NCBI GenBank assembly: GCA_002682825.1
Contig: NOKP01000004.1
Span: forward strand, 1,547,607-1,611,606
DNA: 64,000 bases
Reading direction: 5' to 3'
From: Neonectria sp. B-13
Taxonomy: Eukaryota > Ascomycota > Sordariomycetes > Hypocreales > Nectriaceae
Shown: positions 20,096-30,632 of the stretch, piece by piece
Numbering within the stretch: position 1 is the stretch's first letter
Layout: the number at the start of each line of letters is the position of its first letter
Program-made: the position numbers and the translations under genes
Notes under the pieces: generated by a model
What the model saw: only the letters and a program-made list of their open reading frames with translations
Database searches by the model: none
What the model was told of the DNA's origin: nothing

Positions 20096-21506
20096 CTATG
20101 CTTCCTTGCTGAGCAGGGGCTTCAGGATCCCGAGCGCGCGGACGGATTGCTCCTCGGAAAGGATGACAGCGCCGGCGCGGGCGGTGGAGAGGTATGAAAG
20201 CTCAAAGCTCGCGGCCATCTGCATGTCCTGGACAAGGCGGCCGGCAACGCCGCAGACAATACCCGTGGATTCGAATGGCAGGTTGTCGAGGTCCAGGAAG
20301 ATGGGGATCAAGCAGCTGTCGGTGTCGCCGACCAACGAGTCGCCGAAGACGTCCAGCAGGGCCTTGTCGAGGAGAAGCGAGGGCGGGTCGTCCTGGGCGA
20401 GAGTTATGGATATGAAGCGCGGCTGGGAGACAAGAGCAGAGATGATGCATGTGTAGAGCTTCGTGTCGACGTTGTCGGCCCAGCTCGGACGGCGGCCGTT
20501 GCCCGTGGCATGTCGGCTCATGGCGGGCCGATGGTTAAACGCGGAGAGCTGCGATACTTCACGGCCCGAGCAGTGGACCAGTTCGAGGCCCTCGTCGATG
20601 TAAGGAGCCACGTCTCGCTTCTTGAGCAGGTTGAAGGTGCGGGTCTGCAACTCGGCAACGTTGGACGGAGGAGGCGTGTTGGGCGGCGAACTGCTGCTGC
20701 CTCTGCTGGGTCCGCGTTTGTGGCCGTAGGCGCCGGGACTGACGAAATTGGACTGGTTCTCGGACAGCTCGAAGCCCTTGGCAAGCAGCGACTGGGTGAC
20801 CTTCTCGCGCTCCTTGATTGGGACGAGGATGAAGTCGGAGTAGTAGGTGGTGATGAAGAAGAGGGGGATGCCGGCCAGGGCCAGTGGCGAGGTCAACTCC
20901 ATAACACGGCCGGCGACGTCGAGTCCGGCGCTGATTACAGAGAGGATCATGTACGAGTCCTTCGAGATGGAGACGGTCTTTGCGGCCTCGCGGGACAGGG
21001 TGTTTAGGACGGGCTCGAAGACGTTCTGGGCCCAGGAGGAGTGGCAAACAAGCGAGCACTCTATGGGAGTGACGCTGATGTTGAGGAAGCCATGCTGGCC
21101 GTCGGAAGTGAGGCCTTGTAGCTCGAATTCAGGCGAAGGCGAGTCGCGGGGGGCGGGAATGCTCTGAGACTGGGGGAGGAGGACGCGGAGGATCGGTTGG
21201 AGAAGCGTCGAGTAGAGGTTGAGGGGGATATGGATCAGCGTATAGGTGCCATCCTACAGGGAGCAAAGTGTTAGGTTTTTAAGAGCATGACATGATGCAA
21301 GTGGAATTGGCTCGGTATGGGAATTCATGATGCAGCGCGGGGAACAGACAATGTCGTCTTCCGAGTCATGACAGCAAGCGACGCCGATGACAGCCGAGAC
21401 TCGAGGGTGTTCAATTAAGTCGCCGTCATGTCATGGGCGCGAGCGCAAGCAGATACAGTAGACAACAAAAACAGGAACTTACAAGATAGGATATTTGGGC
21501 GTTCAT
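20096..21506 (-). CDS. CASTOR-like ACT-domain protein
   Basis: The CDS is complement(join(20096..21253,21483..21506)), 393 aa, with an 8-codon first exon (MNAQISYL) and a 229-bp intron. The best family match I can give by eye is the CASTOR/GATSL type of tandem-ACT proteins; in animals CASTOR1 binds arginine and controls TORC1 through GATOR2. Support: an N-terminal ACT-like segment DGTYTLIHIPLNLYSTLLQPIL, a block KDSYMILSVISAGLDVAGRVMELTSPLALAGIPLFFITTYYSD, and FILVPIKEREKVTQSLLAKGF. The last two resemble the CASTOR ACT motif, in which a ligand-facing loop (IPLF) is followed by a lid helix. A Ser/Pro-rich loop (about 195-215) divides this from a C-terminal half that repeats the fold (SQPRFISITLAQDDPPSLLLD; GVAGRLVQDMQMAASFELSYLSTARAGAVILSEE). 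Arginine binding is inference; the fungal function is not established to my knowledge. Confidence 0.65.
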
Positions 21507-23271
21507 GATGAGCGTCCAAGGCAACGTTTGATCCGAAACCCCAGGGTCCTGCAGCGCGTTCCGAGGTTATATAGATGGGGCGAGCAGCTTGGTGTGGGTA
21601 GGGTGTGAAGCAATGATGACTCGGTGCGACAGCAGAGGGACTGATCTGCTTTTGGGCGCTGGCTGTCAGCCAGCCTCGACCTGTGGCGCAGAAGGTTCGG
21701 CTAGGGTTGAGGGAGGAACACCGCTGACAAGGGCCGGAGAGCCAACGAGCATAGCAGAAGAAGTTTGATTTTTCTCGTCAATGAGGGTGGCGAGGAGAGG
21801 AATTAATTGGTGATGAGGGAGGGGGAGGGGGGGGGGATGGGAGAGGAATTGAGAGGGGCAATATGGGCAGATGCAAGCCGGACGACCAGACGGGTTTACC
21901 TAGAGCGTAGAGCGAAGAGCATACGTTAGAGCCTAGAGCCTAGGGGAATAGAAAGCGCAGGAAAGTGAAAGCATGGGAGCGGGCTGGGCTGTTGGCGATA
22001 AGGGTAACCCTCGTTCTTAACTAAACTCTTTGAGCAACTGGTTGCGGCATACAGCAACGTAAGGTACCTTTTTTTTTTGCCATGACCGACTCCGCAGACG
22101 CACCGCACACCAACTCGACGAAGTCCACAAGCAGCGGAAGCACAGACCAGCCCAGGGACAACCTTAGTCAGTCCAGCCAGGATTGCCATTTGCCAGGGCC
22201 ACGATGGCGGCAACGAAGCGGGCAGCTCTCAACAAGCAGCCCTCCACTATGGCCCATATGGGGCTGTTGCGGGGGGGCCATCGCCGAGTTGCACTAATAA
22301 GACGACTGATCACTCAGTTGCTCGGACGCAGTTGGCGTCAGCGGCTCCCATGACCCCCCTGTTGGGCGTGTCGGGGGTTAGTTGGTCCCTGGCGATGGTA
22401 TCTCGCTGCGATGTGCTGTCAGAGCATGGCTCATGGGATGGGATGGCATGGCTTTGTTGGTTTGTCCATGCCGCAGACTCCACCCGCCAACATGGCCGTC
22501 TGCTCTACATTACTTGCTGCTAGGCGCCGGGAGTGAAGGTAGCTGCCGTCGGGAGTATGCACGAGCTTGACAGAGAGAGCCCCTCCGTCTTGGTCTTGTC
22601 TCCTAACCATGTGTCCGGGAAGTCGTCGATGGTCTAGTTCGGCATGTCCTGAGCCAACTTCAAGGCAGCGCGGCCGCCATGCCCAGGAACACACCCCCTT
22701 CAGCCTGTTCCTATTCCCCGTCCGGGGAAAGCTGCAGCTGCGCGACCAGAACGCACACCACGGGTTCTACCTGAGATCGACCGGATGATGGGTGGCAGTA
22801 GGCAGTAGTTGTGCGCAGGCCGTGGGACGGGCGGCCGTGGTGGGGCGTCGCGATAGGGACAGCCAGCTGCTTCGACCGATCCGTCCACTGTCCAGACGCC
22901 CGGGAGACACTAACACCACAAAACGCCGAACGGACAAAGTACGGAACCTACCTAGTTTGAGCAGTCGCGTGGGGGGAGCCGATGGGCATGGACTGGAATT
23001 GGGTCCTACCTATGATGGAGGTTGGATGATGGATGGCAGATGCTTGGCGCGTGGGCCTCATCCTTAGGCCGGCTCCAGATGACTTCATTGCAAGCGAGCC
23101 GTAGACTACTAACATGAAAGGTGCTCCATGGCGAAATGTCAGTGATGGTAAAAAGGAAGAAACCCCGTTCGCAGAGAAGACGGCGCAGTTTGTTGCCCCT
23201 CTTCACACCTTCGTCCCTGCTTCCACGAGCCCAATGCCTGCCTCCTGGGACTTCCGGCAGGCAGGCAGCTG

Positions 23272-23313
23272 TCCTCCTCCTCCTCCTCCTCCTCCTCCTC
23301 CTCTTCCTCCTCC
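23272..23313. repeat. (CCT)n microsatellite
   Basis: About 42 bp of CCT units with one CTT interruption (TCCTCTTCCTCC). Confidence 0.85.
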
Positions 23314-23751
23314 ACCACCTACAGGTGTCCATCACCAACTACCTACTTACATACCGACAAGACGTCATGGGTATCAATTTTCAGACTCGTCATTTTTATA
23401 ATTTCACCGGCTGGTGTAACCTTCATCAATAAACTCCACAAAGGGTAACACTCTTCCCTACTTGTGCGTCAACCCTGCTCCTGCGCTACACTACTTCAGA
23501 TGCCTGGCGTACGGTTCGCTCTACGAGTACCACCCCCTTGGCCACCTCTATTATGGGATTCTGTCACGCATTCTGTCACGAGCTCGGCCTCACCCACATC
23601 CATGATCCATCGTCTTCGTCAGGCATCCTCGGTCAGCCAAGGTGCCACTACAAGCCGCTCCCAAACCACCACTTCCACACCTCCCACGCAGCTATCCCAC
23701 GATGCCCACGCCTTTGGCCACGGCGCTGATGTCAGCTGTTCCCCCCTCGGG

Positions 23752-23773
23752 CTTCAGGCTTCAGGCTTCAGGC
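23752..23773. repeat. Threefold 7-bp tandem repeat
   Basis: Three consecutive copies of TTCAGGC (GCTTCAGGCTTCAGGCTTCAGGC-like). Confidence 0.8.
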
Positions 23774-25269
23774 CACCCACACATGAACCCTTTCCTTCAT
23801 GCAAAACGCCGTGCAATGGAACATATTGCACCCGTGACCCTTCGCGCACACCTCTGATCTCCCTGCATCGACCATCATCACCCATCCAGACATCCAGCAG
23901 ATCCAATGGGCCTGCGCCTCCTCAAAACAGCTTCCACGCCGTCACATCGCATCTGCCTTAGGCCAGTCAACCCGCTACCCCCCTCCCGAAAGCGACCAGC
24001 TCACCGGGGCTGGAAAGGAGACAGGCCAATGGAGATATCCGAGGTTTTTGCTCCTTTTGGAAGCGACCCCACGACATCTACCGCTCCAACGGGCGCAACC
24101 ACAACGGCGTCGCCCTCGTCTACCTACTTCGTACCCCAGCCTTTCATGCGGTAGTATCCCGGCTTTGCTCCTCAAATCCTCGGTCCTCGTCTCCGTCTCA
24201 TCGACCCTTCATCCCCTGTCAATCTACTTATCAGATGGCTTGCCAATGGCACCACTTGCTTGCCTGTGCTGTCAGTGACCATCTGCATCTCCAAGTGAGG
24301 CTTTGGGGCCACGCCATTGCATTGCATTGCCTCGCCTTGCATCCCCGGCTCCAACTCGTCACGATTCTGTCCGGTGACATATCACCACCCAGGGCCCTTG
24401 TGCCCAGATACAGATGAGCAAACCTCGTCTCTCGCCGCCTCGGTGAGGGGCCGTAGCGTGGTTTACGGCCCGATGCCAACAGGCACCGTCTGGCGTAGTT
24501 CTAAAAACTCTACACCTCAGATTACCTCGTTACCATTCTCTTTGGTCAGCTATCTCTCCTCTCCAGTCACCACCGTCAAACATGGCCTGCGGCAAATATC
24601 GGCTGAGTGGAATTGCAAGCAACCTGACTCTAAAATACCTATCTGCACAGAGTGGCTCCCCGTCCCGCTCCATGTGGGACGGAAGCTAGGCATGATGGGG
24701 CAGCAACAGATAAAGACACAGCAGGCTTACATCTCATCATGGCGTAATTCCACCACCAGCCGGCCAAGACAGTCGAAATCATGTCCTGCAGCTCCAACTC
24801 CCGTATTAGAAAGGGGCTTGTCGGTTTCTAAACTTTACAGTACAGCATAGTACATACTAGCCTCTGCCCAGGGACCGCCGATCATCCCTCTCCAACCGTC
24901 GTCCGTCCACCCCACGGCCTGGCCTCCCTGCCAACCAAAACAGGAGGAAGGGGGAGTTCATGCATGACATCGCTGTACGGGACCCAGAAAGCGCCATGGC
25001 TTGCCCAATAGCCGCCCCAGCCGACCTCTCTGTGGCTTTGGCCACATCCACCCGTCCGATGCCAAGGCGAGCAGGGCTTGTTTCACTACGGCGTCTAGGT
25101 CGGTCTTTGCAGCACAGCTGGGGCTATAGCGCTGTCGAGGACAGCACACTTTGCATACTCTTTCAAGCGGCATCGAGCGACCGTCTGCTACATATGGGTA
25201 CATCGTAGCGAGCTCGAGGTGGTCGGTTGTACCCGAGAGGGTAGTATTGCATGCAAGGGTCGCCGAGGC

Positions 25270-27066
25270 CTATTTCTTGATACCCACGACAACCAGGTTC
25301 CGCGGACTCTGCGCGTAGTCAAACACCGTCTCGACCCATGCGTGACGAACGAGGTCGTCATGTTCCCGGAGGAACGTCCATCGGTCCGCGACGATCAGCG
25401 ACTCAATTACCATGGCGCTGAACGCCATCAAACTCCAGATGGCGCACAGCTCTTTTTTCCGTGGCAAATACATGGTCTCATATCGCTCAATCTCCTCGTC
25501 CGACATGTCCGCCATCTTCTCCCGCATCACCTCGGCGTACTGCTTGTAGTCTTCATTGGTCGTGAGTTTCTCCACCGCTCCGCGCACGTAGTCTTTGAGA
25601 GATCTGTAGCAGCTCTTTCGCAGCGACCCGATGATGACAGGGTTGGTACTGATGTCGAATGGGCTTCCCCCATCGTCCTGATCAGACGAAGACGTGACAG
25701 CATCCGGCTCGGCGTCGAGCTCATAGTGCCGGATCTTCTTCACAACACCCTTGTCGAGGAACATCTTCTGTAGTACCGCACGGAAGAAGTGTCTGGAGAA
25801 GAACCCGTCGCTGTCTTTTTCTGACCAGTTGTGCGGGGCCTGGCATGCCATCATGCGCGCCGTGATGTTCAGTCGGATGCCGTCCTCACGGTACGTTGAA
25901 AACCGGTGGCTCATCGGGAAGCCCTGCGGATCGTGCTTCCCGGACTCTCGCGTGGGACGCCCGTTGATGGCCTCGAGCGTCGGCCGCAAGTGTTTGTACT
26001 TGTAAGTTGGAGGGCCCAGCTTCTCAGTCAGGAGGTTGTAGCAGCATCCCACAATGGCAACAGCTTGGATATTAGGATTGAGCACCATTGAGCGGATTCC
26101 AAAGTGTGAGAGATTCCCGCAGGAGTGGATCGAGACGGCCATCAGCTTGAGGTCCTTCTTCTCTCCCTCGGACGCATTCCCGTTCTCAATCTGTGCAATC
26201 ACGTCGGCAAGGTCGCCACTGTCCAGCCGCCCCGAGATGTACTGCACAAACCCCTTTCCTTTCTCAGCTGTGTACTCTGCTTCGAGTTCCCTCACGGGCC
26301 GGAAGTCGAAGGCGTCATCTCCGGCCACATCACGAATAGCCTTGGCCAGGGCATCCGGGTCACCTTGTCCTTCCGGTCCGCGGGTCTCGAGGATCTTGTT
26401 CCACAGCTTCTTGTTCCTCATCACCTTTGGCTTGACGGCTAGCCCAGACGAGATATCGAGGCCCCTTGCCGCAGTGACGTTGATCTCCCGGCCCTCGACT
26501 GCCACGACGTGTCGGTTGTAAGGCTCACTGGCGAGAGCTCGGCCCAAGTAGTTTTGGCCGCTTCCGAAATCAACGAAGTGGGATATTTCATCGCCGTATT
26601 GCTCCGAGATGTCTTCAGACAAACGGTCAATATAGTCGGCGAAATTGGTGACCTCGTGGATCTTCTTTGGGTTCATGCCCACGGTCACATGGCGCGGAAG
26701 AACTGGGAGCTTCTGCTGCCGGGGAGTAAACGACCGCCCGAGTGTGAGGTTTCGAACCGTCCGGATGTATTCAATAAGACTCTCTGGTGGTCCCTGGCCG
26801 TCCTCGAAAGTGAGATGGTCCAGATCGTCCCTCATGAGAAGATCAAGCAGCTTCACAATGCTGCATGACAACATGAAGGGCTGCCACTCCTCTGGCAGGG
26901 CAAAGTGGAAAAGCCCAGGCCCGATGGTGAAGAAATCGAGGATGTGAACACCGCCGGCGAGAATCTGGAAGGTTTCCGAGGATCTCACAAACTCAAGCAG
27001 CTTGTCAACGTACTCCTCGGGAGAGGCATAGTCGCCGTTGAACGGCAGTGGCTTGTCAGGTATCAT
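25270..27066 (-). CDS. METTL25/RRNAD1-type methyltransferase-domain protein
   Basis: Single-exon, 598 aa from ATG 27066. The protein belongs by eye to the METTL25/RRNAD1 (Rossmann methyltransferase, 'methyltransferase domain' PF13679-type) group. Animal members include an enzyme reported to act on RNA; the fungal substrate is unknown to me. The SAM-binding motif is VDFGSGQNYLGRAL (about 166-179), followed by RHVVAVEGREINV, a typical motif II. Later family blocks are SIHSCGNLSHFGIRSM (about 313-328) and AIVGCCYNLLTEKLG (about 338-352), then FPMSHRF and ARMMACQAPHNW. The C-terminal third (KEDYKQYAEVM-like region, ELCAIWSLMAFSAMVIESLIVADRWTFLREH) is also characteristic. No signal peptide; the hydrophobic stretch near 545-560 is part of the conserved domain. 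It is divergent from the TLG1 gene. Confidence 0.82.
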   Translation of the reverse strand: MIPDKPLPFNGDYASPEEYVDKLLEFVRSSETFQILAGGVHILDFFTIGPGLFHFALPEEWQPFMLSCSIVKLLDLLMRDDLDHLTFEDGQGPPESLIEYIRTVRNLTLGRSFTPRQQKLPVLPRHVTVGMNPKKIHEVTNFADYIDRLSEDISEQYGDEISHFVDFGSGQNYLGRALASEPYNRHVVAVEGREINVTAARGLDISSGLAVKPKVMRNKKLWNKILETRGPEGQGDPDALAKAIRDVAGDDAFDFRPVRELEAEYTAEKGKGFVQYISGRLDSGDLADVIAQIENGNASEGEKKDLKLMAVSIHSCGNLSHFGIRSMVLNPNIQAVAIVGCCYNLLTEKLGPPTYKYKHLRPTLEAINGRPTRESGKHDPQGFPMSHRFSTYREDGIRLNITARMMACQAPHNWSEKDSDGFFSRHFFRAVLQKMFLDKGVVKKIRHYELDAEPDAVTSSSDQDDGGSPFDISTNPVIIGSLRKSCYRSLKDYVRGAVEKLTTNEDYKQYAEVMREKMADMSDEEIERYETMYLPRKKELCAIWSLMAFSAMVIESLIVADRWTFLREHDDLVRHAWVETVFDYAQSPRNLVVVGIKK

Positions 27067-27746
27067 CCTGTTGCGTTCCTAGGCTGGAAGACTACCCTAC
27101 AGGATGGTCAATATGTTTCCTCATGAATGTAAATAAAATTGCAGAGGGACAAACAAGATAGGAGGTTGAGTTGGGGGCACGGGTTTCCAAGTCGAGGTAA
27201 GTTGTTAAGTCAGATCCTTGATGGAAGACTTCGTGGGTGATTGAGTGAGTAGAATTCTTCAACTCGATACACCAACAGACACAGCCTCCGAGGGTTGAAC
27301 AAAGTTATTCCAAGGCAGCATCAGCTGGGAGACCCTTGAGAGAATTTTGTCAGAGCCAACGATGCCAGGTAACTTCGGTACCTTGTGACAAGGAGAGTGA
27401 CTTGTCCCGGTTTCTAGGCACAAATGCAAAATCCCCGATTTAACTAGTGGGTTGGTGGATTTTGCAAATGAGTGGTGAGCTCGGTGTGCATGGCTCGGCG
27501 AGAGCCCCACGCTGTCCTCCGCATTTACTTACCTTACCTTGAGTCTGCAATTTGAATGGTGTAGGGTAGCAGGATTGACAGGGGTACGGTCTTTGCAACG
27601 TCATCCCTCTAACCTCTACAGTCGCAACCTAGAACTCCCAGACAGCACTTAGCTTCAACAATCCACCTGTCCCTCTCTTCCGCCGAGTCTACCACGCACA
27701 CCTTGGCGAGGCTGATGCGCCTGCACGCATCTTCCACCACAGGATA
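27067..27746. promoter_or_regulatory. Divergent METTL25-type/TLG1 promoter region
   Basis: 680 bp between two divergent start codons. It must contain both promoters and leaders. No clear TATA box is visible close to either ATG; nothing else was recognised. Confidence 0.45.
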
Positions 27747-28534
27747 ATGGCCTCCGCAAATCCCGAGGACCCGTTCCTCCAGGTCCAACAGTACGTTCCC
27801 ACCTCGAAGTCGCCGATCTTCATCGCTCATCCCTTGAGCTCACTGACCAACCATCCAACAGAGATGTCCTCACCCAGATGGCCTCGACGCGGCCGCTCTT
27901 CTCCTCCTACGTGCGCATCCGCTCCCTCACCACCTCCTCTTCTCCCGAGCTCGCCTCGGCCCGTTCCGACCTCGAGTCCGCCCTCTCCCTGCTCGCCGAC
28001 GACCTCGCCGACCTCGTCGCATCCGTCCAGGCCGTCGAGTCCAACCCCGCGCAGTTCGGCCTCTCCGCCCATGAGGTCACCCGCCGCAAGCGCCTGGTGC
28101 AGGAGGTCGGCGGCGAGGTCGAGGACATGCGCGAGGAACTGGACCGCAAGACGGCTGCCGCCGGCGGGAGCGACCTGCCCGACCCCAATGCCTTTGCCAT
28201 AGACGGCGACGGCGACGACGATCACTACGAGCAATTCGAGCGCCAGCAGCAGGTCGAGATAATGCGCGAGCAGGATGAGCAGCTCGACGGCGTCTTCCAG
28301 ACCGTCGGCAACCTGCGCCGCCAGGCCCACGACATCGGCCGCGAGCTGGAGGAGCAGGCCGAGATCCTCGAGGAGGCGGACACTGTCGCCAACCGCCTTG
28401 CCGACCGTTTGCAGACGAGCGCCAACAAGCTGCAGCACGTCATACGCCAGAACGAAGACCGCTTCAGCAGCTGCTGTATCGCCGTCCTCATCTTTGTCCT
28501 CATTTTGCTGCTGGTGCTTCTGTTGATTTTGTGA
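27747..28534 (+). CDS. TLG1: Tlg1/syntaxin-6-type t-SNARE
   Basis: The CDS is join(27747..27790,27862..28534), 238 aa. Tlg1 is a Qc-SNARE of the trans-Golgi network and endosomes; it drives fusion of endosome-derived vesicles with the late Golgi. The protein starts MASANPEDPFLQVQQDVLTQM, which spans the splice junction and matches the syntaxin-6 N-terminal start (DPF..V..EV). An N-terminal helical domain covers about 1-95, with DLADLVASVQAVESNPAQFGLSAHEVTRRKRLV. The SNARE motif lies at about 150-215 (MREQDEQLDGVFQTVGNLRRQAHDIGRELEEQAEIL), with the zero-layer glutamine in EEQAEIL. A single C-terminal membrane anchor follows a CC pair (SSCCIAVLIFVLILLLVLLLIL), and the protein ends at once after it. 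Yeast Tlg1 is 224 aa. Convergent with GLE1. Confidence 0.88.
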
Positions 28535-28960
28535 GCGGGGGAAAACGGACACGTTTGTGCTATCTTGTATAGGTCTGACATTGACATTGAAACACGGTTG
28601 TTCTGGGATCTTGGCTTTCGGAGTTTGGTAGGGGATGACTGTTCGTACCGCCGTCGACCAGGAGTATGTTTTTTCTTCTTCTACATTTGTATGGCAAAGG
28701 ATAGATAGAGAGCAACGGACAAGAGAGTTGTTGCTCCAACGGCGTCACATAATCCAACGAATCCGTCAACACCTGCTATGCAGCCAATCCTAATCATGGT
28801 GACGATGGTGATGATGATGATGAAGATGATGATGATGCCTTCTTCATATGAGAATGACATCTCCTTTCCTGAACGCCCTTTACAAATTCCTACAAGTTGA
28901 TACTCTTTTTCTTTAGTTTCCGCCAGAGTCATATATCAAATCAATACACCGACTGAATTC
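28535..28960. other. Convergent TLG1/GLE1 3' region
   Basis: 426 bp between facing stop codons. Contains a GATGATG microsatellite (28799-28838) and a T-rich stretch near 28668. No gene seen. Confidence 0.55.
28799..28838. repeat. (GATGAT)n microsatellite
   Basis: About 40 bp of GAT/GGT/GAA triplets in the TLG1/GLE1 shared 3' region. Confidence 0.8.
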
Positions 28961-30632
28961 TTAAGCCAAGACTAGTCCGACTTCGCTTTGGAGGATGTCA
29001 GCAAGGGCGCGCAGGGAACCGGCCGCATTGGCGTCCTTGGGCGCCTTCTTGGGAAACTCGACCAAGGCAAGGCGCAGGGCAGCGAGTGCTGCGTTTCCGT
29101 AGAAGTTGAGGAAGCGCTGTTCATGGCCCTCGATCATGGAGCGCAGCACAACGTATTGAGTGTTTGAGGTCTCGTTGGCGGGAGAGTTGACGATGCTGGC
29201 GAGGGCCTTCCAGTAGTTTGTCGGTGGGTATGGGTTAGTCTTGGTCGTCTTGCTAAAGTCTCTAAGCGAGAGGGATGCAAACCCGGCGCCGAGACCAGTC
29301 ATGCGGTCGTTGTGGTTCTGCTCGGTGATCCACGAGCCACCGTCTTTCTTCCAGCCGAGAGCGATGCGCCCCCTCTCCGTCCTGTCGTTGCCGCGATGGC
29401 CGAACAGAACTGGGCATGCTATCCGGTACTTGGCCATAAGGATGTCGATCAGGGATTGTCCTCGCCACTGAAAGTCCTTCTGGGAAAAAATCTGGGCGGT
29501 GAAGACACCCACGGGGTCGGCAGCTTTGGGGTTCGCGCCGGCTTCGTTGATGAACTGGTTGACGATGCCCTTAGCACAGATGTTTATGAGATATATAAAC
29601 AGTGAGGGCATGGTGGCATCGTTATTGGTGGCACCTTCGACTGGCTCCCTCTTGTCTACCACGAAGTGGCTAACATCGATTGAGGGACTCGGTACCTTGC
29701 CTTCCAAGGCCTCCCTCAAAGCAGCATTGATTTTGCTAATCTAGATGATGTTAGAAAGCTGTAAGGGAGTTCAGATCCAAGAAACTCACAGGCTGGGCAT
29801 TGGCTCCTCTTCCACTCGTTAGCTGGCCAATGGATACGCGAATCTCTCTGCGGAATGTACCCATCTTCCCTTTCAGTGGCGAACCTGGTACTTTAGACTG
29901 AGCTTGTAGGTCCTTACGTAGCTTCTTCAACCCTTGGTGAATATGAGTGTACCTGTCTACTGTTTGTGTTCGTGTCGGTTGAGGCGCTGGCGCAGCGGCC
30001 GGGGTTACAACAGCGGGGGCTACAACAGCCGGGGGAGCCGCAGGAGCCGCAGTGGGCTGTGGTGCTGCGATACCATTCGGCTTCTGGAAGGGATTACTCA
30101 GAGTGGAAGGCTGGGTTTGAGGTGTGGTAGCGAATGGATTGATCGGGGGTGGTTTGTTCGGTAGAGGGTGTGAAGGGACCAGAGCTGGCTTTTTTATCTC
30201 CGAGGGAGGAGTCGTTGAGGGCACCGACTGCTTCGATTCCCTGACCTGAGTGGTGCCATTGATTCTTGTTGGAGTCACCTGCTTGGGGGGAGGCGGCGTT
30301 GGCGGTTCTGGCGCGGGAGGGGGTCTCGGGACCGTCTTTGCTTTGAGCTCTCTGAGCTTCTTCTCTTCCAAAACCACCAGGGCTTCGGCCCTCAGTCTCT
30401 CCTCTTCCTTGCGTTCCTGTTCCACTATGCGCTGGTGCTCTTGTTTGAGCTCATGGAGCTCGAATACCCTAATCGCGGCCTGGCGCACTCTGTCATGCTC
30501 CAGCTGGGCGGCAGCCAAGGCATCCCGATGGCTGAGCTCATTGTTCCTGTCATCGAGAAGAAAGCTATTCTTGATGTTCCGGTCGGGACTCGAGAGTAAT
30601 TGGGTTCGTCTTGCCGGCGAAGAGCGTGACAT
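28961..30632 (-). CDS. GLE1: mRNA export factor Gle1
   Basis: The CDS is complement(join(28961..29740,29790..30632)), 540 aa, one 49-bp intron. Gle1 sits on the cytoplasmic face of the nuclear pore and, with inositol hexakisphosphate, activates the DEAD-box ATPase Dbp5 to release exported mRNA; it also acts in translation. An N-terminal coiled coil (about 50-100, EHDRVRQAAIRVFELHELKQEHQRIVEQERKEEERL) precedes a long Pro/Ala/Thr-rich linker (about 105-230). The C-terminal GLE1 domain (about 230-535) starts at YTHIHQGLKKLRKDL. It contains FRREIRVSIGQLTSGRGANAQPISKI across the splice junction, SLFIYLINICAKGIVNQ, IACPVLFGHRG and the YVVLRSMIEGHEQRFLNFYG block. Length matches yeast Gle1 (538 aa). 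Confidence 0.92.

Larger units (their letters stand above)
21507..25269. other. 3.8 kb gene-free interval
   Basis: No open frame here resembles a known family, and the longest (about 165-177 codons) have shadow-like composition. Content seen: a G-rich tract (about 21813-21838), degenerate TAGAGC(C/G) repeats (21900-21943), a 10-base T run (22069-22078), a CCT triplet tract (23272-23313), a threefold TTCAGGC repeat (23752-23773), and ATTGC/TTGC repeats (about 24310-24340). The left end carries the ACT-gene promoter and the right end the METTL25 3' region. A rapidly evolving non-coding transcript cannot be excluded. Confidence 0.5.

Noticed and set aside
27827..28552. 241-codon minus-strand frame over TLG1
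   Set aside because: Antisense shadow; the plus strand encodes a complete SNARE with a membrane anchor.
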